A stretch of DNA of 60,320 nucleotides from JBNNGK01 sp050268245 (GTDB lineage Bacteria; Pseudomonadota; Gammaproteobacteria; Enterobacterales; Enterobacteriaceae): positions 1-60,320 of the forward strand of contig NZ_JBNNGK010000021.1 in NCBI RefSeq assembly GCF_050268245.1, given 5' to 3'. This document shows, piece by piece, positions 53,593 through 60,320 of this stretch. Each line of letters starts with the position of its first letter. The stretch's first letter is position 1. A program made the translations under genes and the position numbers. The notes under the pieces are model-generated. The model did not search any database and was not told the origin of the DNA. It worked only from the letters and a program-made list of their open reading frames with translations.

Positions 53593-54684
53593 TTATTTCA
53601 TCAATTCTTTATATATTTTATCTGTATTACTCACCATGTTGGCTGCCGTAAATCTATTAAGAAAAATTTGTCTAGCCTTACACCCCATATCAATCCATTC
53701 ACTCATTGATGTTGTGGTAATAATTTCAAAAAGAATATCTTCATTTTCTAATGGGAAAAGTCTGCCAGTTTCACCATCAACCACTACCTCAGGTAGTGAG
53801 GTAGAATTACTCGCCACAACGGGTAAAGCATAGCTCATCGCCTCAAGCGGTACCATCGCGAATCCTTCCCAACGGCTGGGGATAATCAACAGATCAGCAT
53901 ATGCCAGGTACGGTGCCAACTCAGCGCTGCTCAACCATCCAGTATAAGTTATCTGGGACGATTGTAAGGGTTCTACATTAGCATTAAGTACAGCCCCCCC
54001 TACCGCGGTTAAATGGAATGGTTTTCCTTCCAAGCGGGTAACGAGTCTTTCTAAAATATCAAAGCCCTTCTGAAAATCGAAACGTCCTACAAAAAGGAGG
54101 TTGGTGACATCCTTCGGGTAAGGATTAACATATTCTGCATTATCACAAGTAATTACAGGAACACCATTATAGACAACCACCAATTTTTTTTCCGGCAAAC
54201 CATAATTAACAGCAATATCTTTTTCATACTGACTTACACAAATAATTTTATCGGTAAATCTCGCTAAAAACCGCTCGATGAAACCATAAAATTTTTTCTT
54301 TTTTTCACTCCCTTGCATTATAAATGAAAAGGCATGAGGACAATAAATAATTTTTGGACGATAAACTGGGCGTAATACTATCAATGCCATTCGCGCTAAT
54401 ACGCCAGCAAAGGAGCTATGAACATGTATCACATCCGGTTTGTGGAAAATAACGTAACGAACGAAGCTCCGCAAAAAGCAAATTAATGAATAAACATTTC
54501 TCCCACTACGTTTAAACGTTTTAATATGCTTTTCATTCAGTGGAGATAGCTCTCTTGCCTGATCTTCAGGAACAAGGCAAATAAGCTCGTCGACATCAAC
54601 AACCCCAGACTGATGGATAGCAAGTTGTCGCATGACAGTAGCAACACCGCCTTTAATTATTTCAGCTGCATGGAGAATTTTCAC
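53593..54684 (-). CDS. Glycosyltransferase family 4, EPS arm B (first of two)
   Basis: This 363-residue GT-B protein begins ILHAAEIIKGGVATVMRQLA. The C-terminal domain has LLFVGRFDFQKGFDILERLV and the E-x7-E segment RWEGFAMVPLEAMSYALPVV, typical of retaining GT4 enzymes. Its start is 16 bases from the stop of the upstream GT4, so the two are cotranscribed. The donor sugar is unknown. Confidence 0.86.
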   Translation of the reverse strand: MKILHAAEIIKGGVATVMRQLAIHQSGVVDVDELICLVPEDQARELSPLNEKHIKTFKRSGRNVYSLICFLRSFVRYVIFHKPDVIHVHSSFAGVLARMALIVLRPVYRPKIIYCPHAFSFIMQGSEKKKKFYGFIERFLARFTDKIICVSQYEKDIAVNYGLPEKKLVVVYNGVPVITCDNAEYVNPYPKDVTNLLFVGRFDFQKGFDILERLVTRLEGKPFHLTAVGGAVLNANVEPLQSSQITYTGWLSSAELAPYLAYADLLIIPSRWEGFAMVPLEAMSYALPVVASNSTSLPEVVVDGETGRLFPLENEDILFEIITTTSMSEWIDMGCKARQIFLNRFTAANMVSNTDKIYKELMK

Positions 54685-54700
54685 TTTACAGACAGCTCCT

Positions 54701-55754
54701 TTATTTTAGCCGATTGACCAAATCTGAAATTACTCCAGCAGAATAAACCCAAGAAAAACGCTTAATATTTTCAGAGCCTTTCTTACTTAACTCATTCCGT
54801 AGCTCTTCATCGCTAATAACTTTTTTCATTGCTTCCGCGATTTCATCATCATTATCAGGTTTAAAATATAATACGCTATCAGCTAAGACCTCAGGCATTG
54901 AAGCCGCATTTGAAGAAATAACTGGACAGCCGCATGCCTGAGCTTCCAAAGGAGGAATTCCAAACCCCTCATAGAAAGAGGGAAAAACAAAAGCTAAGGC
55001 ATTACTGTATAATTCAATTAATTCACGATCGTCTACCCGTCCAAGAAACTGTACTTTATCATTTCCCAAGACTTGACTTTCAAACATTTGCGGTAAAAAA
55101 ACACCGGACGCTTTTCCAATGATTTTTAACGTCAAATCAGGATGATTTAACTGAGCATATGCTTTGATCATCCCGTGGAAATTTTTATGAAAATTGGGTG
55201 ATGATACAGCAAGCAAATATCGTTCACTCTTAATATCAGAATTTGCATGCTCTTTAAATAAATCACTAACAGCATTATAAACAATAGATATTTTATCTTG
55301 AGGGTATTTATATACCTGACAAATTTCACTTTTTGAAAAGTTACTAACGGTAATCAAATGACGACTACCTTTTAACATAAATGGTGTAAATAAATTATAA
55401 AAAAGACGAAACTTTTTGGAGAAACTTTGCGGATATCGTTTATAAGTTATATCATGATGCGTAACTATTTTGTTTTTATAAAAAATAGGGGCAGTACTAC
55501 ATAAATTAAGTAGCAAGGGTTTCCCCTGGCTATTTAGATAGCGAGGCAAGTCTACTTGTTCCCAAAGATGACCACCTCTTTCACCAACGATCCGTACTTT
55601 AAGTTTTTCCGCAATGTCTTCTCTTAATATTCCAGGTGGTGAAACAAATACTATATCATCTCTTAACTCATTTAATGCAAGACTGATCTCTTCGGAAAAT
55701 CTTTGCACACCCGTCATTTCCTGTGTAAGAAAACGAGCATTTACATATAGCATA
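54701..55754 (-). CDS. Glycosyltransferase family 4, EPS arm B (mannosyltransferase-like)
   Basis: The ATG at 55754 gives 351 residues beginning MLYVNARFLTQEMTGVQRFS, the usual N-terminus of this GT4 group; an earlier in-frame start at 55831 would place coding sequence inside a terminator-like hairpin and is rejected. THHDITYKRYPQSFS, YLLAVSSPNFHKNFHGMIKA and PSFYEGFGIPPLEAQACGCP are the acceptor, phosphate and E-x7-E motifs. Several close relatives are GDP-mannose enzymes, which would fit manB-manC, but this is inference. Confidence 0.85.
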
Positions 55755-55773
55755 TTAAAAGCCTTAATAAAAA

Positions 55774-55821
55774 CGAAAAAAATAAAACCCAGCTCAGTAC
55801 TATACTGAGTGCCGAGCTGGC
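55774..55821 (-). terminator. Terminator-like attenuator after wzc
   Basis: On the minus strand CCAGCTC (55815-55821) pairs with GAGCTGG (55790-55796), with an alternative inner stem CTCAG/CTGAG, and the hairpin is followed by GTTTTATTTTTTTC. It starts 11 bp after the wzc stop and before two further glycosyltransferases and wcaJ. E. coli group 1 capsule loci have a comparable stem-loop after wzc that limits downstream transcription. Confidence 0.8.
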
Positions 55822-55831
55822 AATAAGTCAA

Positions 55832-57991
55832 TTAATCTTTTTTGCTTTCATAATTATAATAATCATATCCGTAATAACCGGATGTGCGTTTTTCCTGAGC
55901 ATTGAAAATAACTCCTCGAATATCCACACCACTATTTTCAAAACGACGAATACTCACTTCGAGTTCTTTCGCTGTAGTAACATTACAACGTGCAACCAAC
56001 ATATTGGTTCCAGCCATACTACCAATAACTGATGCGTCTGTTACAGCCAAAATAGGAGGACTATCAATCAGTACCATATCATAGCGCTCAGTAGCCCATG
56101 CCATTAACTTTGTAAACCACTCCCCCATCAATAACTCTGAAGGATTAGGCGGTACTTGTCCACGCGGCAAGAAATCCAAACCGGTAACTCCCGTTGTCCG
56201 AACAACATCATCGGCAGATGCCTGAGCAGACAACACAGCAGACAACCCTTTTTTATTGTTACAGTTCAACACTTCATGCAAGCGCCCCCTTCGCATATCA
56301 CCATCAATTAATAATACCTTTTCACCCGACTGCGCGATCACTGCGGCTAAGTTAGCGCAAACGAAGGTTTTACCAATTTCGGGTGATGCGCCAGAAATCA
56401 TCACTACCTTATTTTTTGCTTCCATCATGGCAAAATGTAAACTGGTACGTAGGCTACGTATAGCTTCGATCGCTAGATCAGCTGGGTTAGCTTCCGCAAG
56501 CAGCAAGCCACTCTCTTTCTGACGATGTTTATTACGAATCAATAACAGGTCTTTCTTTTGCTGTACTTCCGAAATTGGGATGCTGGCATATACGTTGACC
56601 CCTAGCTCCTCAATTTGACTAGGACTCTGTAACGCTTTATGCAGTAATACCCTGACAAAAACGAGACCTACCGAGAAGAAACCGCCCAATATCACCACTA
56701 ATGCAACCAATAACGACTTCTTCGGTGCTATTGGTTTTGGCATGGTTACAGCACTATCCACTATTCGCACATTGCCAATGGTACTGGCTTTACTAATACT
56801 TAGCTCTTGCTGTTTATTTAGCAAAGTCATGTATATTTCCTGACTTGCTTGTACATCCCGTGTCAGACGCAAAATTTCTTGCTGTGTTGCAGGCATTTTG
56901 CTAATGCGCTTATTGAATTTTTCTCTTTCTGTTACCAACGTCTGACGTTTATCCATCAGTGCACGGTACGCCGGATGATCTTTGGTATAAAGTTGAGAAA
57001 TCTCAGCCTCCTTCAAGGTCAACTCATTGAGTTGAGCTTCTACGCCAACAACCGAATCTAATAGAGACTTAGCTTCTAAAGACATATCTACCGAGTCTTT
57101 TTGTTGCCGATAGGCATTCAATTTATTTTCAGCTTCATCCAACTGCATACGAACTTTCGGCAATTGTTGCTCAAGGAACTGCAGACTCTTTGCTGCTTCC
57201 TCTGATTTGCGTTCTACGTTTTGTTGTAAGTAATTGCGGCTAATGCTATTAAGTATTTTGCTGATTAATTCAGGATCTTCGCCGCGATAGGTTAAGCCCA
57301 ATACACCGGTATCCTTGCCTTTGTCAGCGACAGACAAATTGCTAGCCATGTCTGCCAAAACAGCAAGTTTGGTCCTTTTTATTACTGTGAATTCAGTTCC
57401 GTCTGGGGTGTCAATATCACTGACCAGCAATGAAACACCATGTCCAGAGGCCAATTTCCCAATTTGTCCATCTAAGACTTTATTGCCGCCAAGGAGCAAT
57501 TCATAGCGACTTTTATCCAAAACTCGTAGCGTAAAAGCCTCGCCCATCAAGCTATCGGGGACATTCAGTCGCGATAATGCTATTTTTGCTGGCTCATGGC
57601 CATTCAAGCGAGCCCAACCACGACCAAAAATTGGAAAATAATTTTGCTGAACATATGTAGACAATCCAAGATCGTCAGCCGTTTTCCCCATCACCAACCG
57701 TGACTGGATAAGCTCGATTTCAGCATCACTTTGGGGCTGACTATCAGGCAGCATTGAAGAAATATCATTAAGTAATGAATTTCCGGCATTTTTCTCGACT
57801 TGAATCAACGCTGTACTTTCATAGATCGGGGTCGCAAAAGTAACATACGTTAATGCTGCTGCGGCGAATAGCCCAACAATCCCAGAAATTAACCATTTAT
57901 TATTTGACAACTCGCCAAACAATCTATGCAGATCTATTTCTTCCGATAGTTCTTTCCGGCCTTGTGATAATACTTTCTCTGACATAAGCAT
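55832..57991 (-). CDS. wzc: Tyrosine-protein kinase / polysaccharide co-polymerase Wzc
   Basis: This 719-residue inner-membrane protein controls chain export and polymerisation. A Wzz-type domain has transmembrane segments at about 33-53 and 425-447 and a long periplasmic coiled-coil part between them. The cytoplasmic BY-kinase domain has Walker A GASPEIGKTF near 532, Walker A' LLIDGDMRRG near 560 and Walker B VLIDSPP near 640. A C-terminal tyrosine cluster, YYGYDYYNYES, is the autophosphorylation site. It follows wzb by six bases. A second ATG two codons in is an equally good start. Confidence 0.96.
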   Translation of the reverse strand: MLMSEKVLSQGRKELSEEIDLHRLFGELSNNKWLISGIVGLFAAAALTYVTFATPIYESTALIQVEKNAGNSLLNDISSMLPDSQPQSDAEIELIQSRLVMGKTADDLGLSTYVQQNYFPIFGRGWARLNGHEPAKIALSRLNVPDSLMGEAFTLRVLDKSRYELLLGGNKVLDGQIGKLASGHGVSLLVSDIDTPDGTEFTVIKRTKLAVLADMASNLSVADKGKDTGVLGLTYRGEDPELISKILNSISRNYLQQNVERKSEEAAKSLQFLEQQLPKVRMQLDEAENKLNAYRQQKDSVDMSLEAKSLLDSVVGVEAQLNELTLKEAEISQLYTKDHPAYRALMDKRQTLVTEREKFNKRISKMPATQQEILRLTRDVQASQEIYMTLLNKQQELSISKASTIGNVRIVDSAVTMPKPIAPKKSLLVALVVILGGFFSVGLVFVRVLLHKALQSPSQIEELGVNVYASIPISEVQQKKDLLLIRNKHRQKESGLLLAEANPADLAIEAIRSLRTSLHFAMMEAKNKVVMISGASPEIGKTFVCANLAAVIAQSGEKVLLIDGDMRRGRLHEVLNCNNKKGLSAVLSAQASADDVVRTTGVTGLDFLPRGQVPPNPSELLMGEWFTKLMAWATERYDMVLIDSPPILAVTDASVIGSMAGTNMLVARCNVTTAKELEVSIRRFENSGVDIRGVIFNAQEKRTSGYYGYDYYNYESKKD

Positions 57992-57997
57992 CTCATT

Positions 57998-58435
57998 TTA
58001 AGAAGTTAGTAATCGTGCCCATTTATCGGCCGAACGTAGTAAAAGTTGGAAAGTCCTATCAAACGCTTCTTGACTTTTACGATATGGGTCATCTATTTCC
58101 ATCTGACTTAACCAATGTCCAAATAACATTGTTTTACCGCGAACTTCCGGTGCCAAATTTCCAACGGCATCAATATGTTTTTTCTCCATAACCAAAATCA
58201 GGTCATACTCATGACAAATAGTAGAAGTCAACTGTCGTGCTATATGTCCTGAGAGTGAAACACCATTTTTCTCCGCGGCTGAACATGCATGCGAATCTGC
58301 ACCATGCCCCGACAAGGCATGTAAACCAGCAGATGCTACCTTTAGATCAGGAAGACGCTCTCTCAGTAAAGCTTCTCCAGTAGGTGAACGGCAGATATTT
58401 CCTACGCACACAACTAGAATAGAGTTGAATTTCAT
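57998..58435 (-). CDS. wzb: Low-molecular-weight protein-tyrosine phosphatase Wzb
   Basis: This 145-residue phosphatase dephosphorylates Wzc. The signature CVGNICRS (Cys10 to Arg16) is at the N-terminus and the general acid aspartate is in DDPYRKS near residue 116. It is directly upstream of wzc, the standard pairing, while wza lies in another transcript. Confidence 0.96.
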   Translation of the reverse strand: MKFNSILVVCVGNICRSPTGEALLRERLPDLKVASAGLHALSGHGADSHACSAAEKNGVSLSGHIARQLTSTICHEYDLILVMEKKHIDAVGNLAPEVRGKTMLFGHWLSQMEIDDPYRKSQEAFDRTFQLLLRSADKWARLLTS

Positions 58436-58488
58436 AATTGTCGGCTCCTGAGAAAATAAATCACCGCACTCATATTACCCCCTTATTT

Positions 58489-59799
58489 TTACACATTACA
58501 TCGTTCCTCTTTTATCCCTCCCTCTTTATTCAAACTTTTAACATGTAATAAAGAAACTATAATAAGGCTATAAAAAATAACATTACATGGGAAGTTTGAA
58601 AAAGTATTGTTTATGAAAAAATCGGCTCCAAATGCATAAAAAAGCAAAATGATAGCTATATTGTCAAACTTATTACTTTTGGAGCAAAAATAAAGTAACA
58701 ATAACAGCAAAATAGAAACGTAAATTAGAACACCTATGAAACCATAGTTACTCATTAGATATATATACGTACTATCTAAAGCTTTACTTTTAAGTTTCAA
58801 CTTTTCATTTGGCCCCATCGTGCCATTGGTACCAACTCCAAGACCTGTATAAAAACTATCTTTCCTTTCAATGTCATTGATGATTTTATCATGTTGCAAT
58901 GATCGCAAATAAATAGAATTATAAGCAAAAGGTTTATATTTAGTGCTTGCTAGCGAATCATAAACAGTGAAAGTATTAAAAACAAAAGCCATAAAAGAAA
59001 ATGTTATAACCGCGGAGAAAAAATAAATCATTTTTGCGCCGCGTAACTTTTTGAAAAATGAATAAATAACCTTCGTTAACAAGTAAATAGCTAGCGCTAT
59101 CATCGCGGTTTTATATGTTGTCAGTATTAACGCGATTGCCATGAGACTAAATAGCACCCACTTTTTAAGTCGATTATAATAGCCACTTTCCAAAACACAA
59201 ACGATACCAAAAAACGTCAATGTACCAGCATTTATAAATGTAGTCATTGTACCCATGGCTCGCAAACTGCCAAGCGCATTATCTAAACGTATCCCTGACT
59301 TCCCTCCCGAATTATTAAACTCTTCAATTTGTAATGTCGCCATAAACGCAGTTGGGAACATACTTTCTATATAGATAAAAAATGAGTTAATAGTCGCCGT
59401 AACAACAACAACCTTGATTAACCTACTATAAAAATCGCCAACATCACTCTTCCCACTTAATATAATATATAAAGAAAAAGCAAAAAGAAGAGGGATAACA
59501 TCGTTCTTTATCTGATAGGCTACCAACAATATATTTGTGTTTATAGATAATAAAAAATACAATATAAAAGCAGGTGCTAAAAATAAAAACAAACTTACCA
59601 GCTTTGCCAATGGTATATTTTTTCTTAAAAAAATACTGATAATTGACAACAAAAGAATGCCAATTATCATACCTTCTTTCCATATTCTCAAAAGCGGGTT
59701 ATCAAACTTTACTGAAATTAACGAAACCACACCTGAGAAAGTAAAAATAAATAGTGACCAAAGTGCAAAATTCTGTAACCGTTTCTCTGTAAGCAACAT
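58489..59799 (-). CDS. Second Wzy-type polysaccharide polymerase, EPS arm B
   Basis: The ATG at 59799, with GCGAG eleven bases upstream, gives 436 residues; an in-frame TTG at 59844 is unlikely. The protein has ten to twelve hydrophobic segments. A periplasmic loop has GLGVGTNGTMGPNEK followed by LDSTYIYLMSNYGFIGVLIY, the pattern of Wzy_C/O-antigen ligase-like polymerases. It is the first recognised gene of the arm B transcript, before wzb, an unusual place. The role as polymerase for the WcaJ-initiated unit is inferred from context. Confidence 0.78.
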   Translation of the reverse strand: MLLTEKRLQNFALWSLFIFTFSGVVSLISVKFDNPLLRIWKEGMIIGILLLSIISIFLRKNIPLAKLVSLFLFLAPAFILYFLLSINTNILLVAYQIKNDVIPLLFAFSLYIILSGKSDVGDFYSRLIKVVVVTATINSFFIYIESMFPTAFMATLQIEEFNNSGGKSGIRLDNALGSLRAMGTMTTFINAGTLTFFGIVCVLESGYYNRLKKWVLFSLMAIALILTTYKTAMIALAIYLLTKVIYSFFKKLRGAKMIYFFSAVITFSFMAFVFNTFTVYDSLASTKYKPFAYNSIYLRSLQHDKIINDIERKDSFYTGLGVGTNGTMGPNEKLKLKSKALDSTYIYLMSNYGFIGVLIYVSILLLLLLYFCSKSNKFDNIAIILLFYAFGADFFINNTFSNFPCNVIFYSLIIVSLLHVKSLNKEGGIKEERCNV

Positions 59800-60227
59800 A
59801 ATACTAAACTCGCAATCAATAAAATTATAATTTAAGCTATACAAATCTACACTTTACAATTTTTCACTTGCTTCACCTGACAAATTATTTAAATGCAATC
59901 ATCACAATGAAATAAACAAAGAGCGCAAGCTCCTTATCGATGACTCGCACATAATTTGAAACATCTTGACTATCAAGCCTCCACCATCACCTCATAACCC
60001 CTATCCAGAGCAACATTGACCACACTCAATGAAATAACCATCATAAAAAACCACATCTACTGATGTTCATTTAGTTTACTAAATATGTATACATATTACA
60101 GAGAAAATTTTCCACTGCCTTTCTAGACTCCGCATACGGAGTCGCAATCATGCCACGTTTAACTTGACAAATGATAATAATTTCTTTTATCTAGCCGTAG
60201 TGGATACGGCACTAAGTGAGCAATCTC
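59800..60227. other. Non-coding region upstream of EPS arm B
   Basis: About 430 bp without a gene. It holds a perfect 16-bp palindrome AATATGTATACATATT (60082-60097) and a hairpin GACTCCG-cata-CGGAGTC (60126-60143). No JUMPStart/ops core was found on either strand. The arm B promoter should lie here. Confidence 0.5.
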
Positions 60228-60320
60228 TGTAGTGGTCAACAAAAACTAGCCACGGTTTTAGAGTTTTTCCAGAACAATCTTTCTGATTCATTCGGCGTCA
60301 AACCACCATTATATTGATGG
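60228..60320 (-). mobile_element. End of an IS3-family insertion sequence (partial, runs off right edge)
   Basis: On the minus strand the frame ending in TGA at 60236 reads HQYNGGLTPNESERLFWKNS and then KTVASFC, which matches the conserved C-terminus of IS3-family OrfB transposases (rve integrase domain end). The element's terminal inverted repeat probably begins at TGTAGTGG, position 60228. The rest of the element is outside the window, so it cannot be judged intact. Confidence 0.78.

Noticed and set aside
55755..55831. 26-residue N-terminal extension of the GT4 at 54701
   Set aside because: It would encode through the terminator-like hairpin after wzc and adds residues foreign to the GT4 N-terminus. 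MLYVNARFL is the family start.

Overview
The window looks like chromosomal DNA of a Serratia-type member of the Enterobacterales. The evidence is the complete hisLGDCBHAFI operon next to yeeZ and gnd, the block ybjG-deoR-dacC-gstB-yliI (neighbours in the same order in E. coli), ecotin, and an S-layer protein gene beside a LipBCD-type type I exporter, a pairing known from Serratia marcescens. No rRNA, tRNA, CRISPR array or phage was recognised. Both ends run into insertion sequences: an IS256-type transposase start on the left and an IS3-type transposase end on the right.

Region 1 (about 0-14.4 kb) is core metabolism and envelope: ecotin (eco), a membrane-bound ToxR/CadC-type regulator with a FidL-like partner (compare Salmonella MarT-FidL), the undecaprenyl-diphosphatase ybjG, deoC-deoR with a DeoR-type operator, sdaC-sdaB for serine uptake and deamination behind a long leader, PBP6 (dacC), a glutathione transferase, a PQQ-type aldose dehydrogenase (yliI), a GNAT protein and yeeZ. 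Region 2 (14.5-23.4 kb) is the histidine operon with its His-rich leader and attenuator, followed by convergent gnd.

Region 3 (23.7-31.7 kb) is a small Wzx/Wzy-dependent O-antigen cluster: two GT2 rhamnosyltransferase-like proteins, Wzy and Wzx on the + strand, converging on rmlBACD (dTDP-L-rhamnose) on the - strand. A decayed galE-like pseudogene lies upstream of rmlB.

Region 4 (32.4-60 kb) is a second polysaccharide system for an exported polymer (EPS or capsule), in two arms on the - strand. Arm A runs from a JUMPStart/ops element through wza, a GT4, a secreted glycoside hydrolase, a second Wzx, a polysaccharide pyruvyl transferase and a GT2. Arm B contains a second Wzy, wzb, wzc, a terminator-like hairpin, two GT4 genes and a WcaJ-type initiating transferase. 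Between the arms lie manC-manB (GDP-mannose) and the S-layer module slaA-lipBCD. The system therefore has initiation (WcaJ), assembly (four glycosyltransferases and a pyruvyl transferase), flipping, polymerisation and export parts, but its export genes (wza versus wzb-wzc) are about 18 kb apart with an unrelated cell-surface secretion module between them. The glycosyltransferase, wzx and wzy genes are clearly more AT-rich than the his operon, as expected for laterally exchanged surface-polysaccharide genes.
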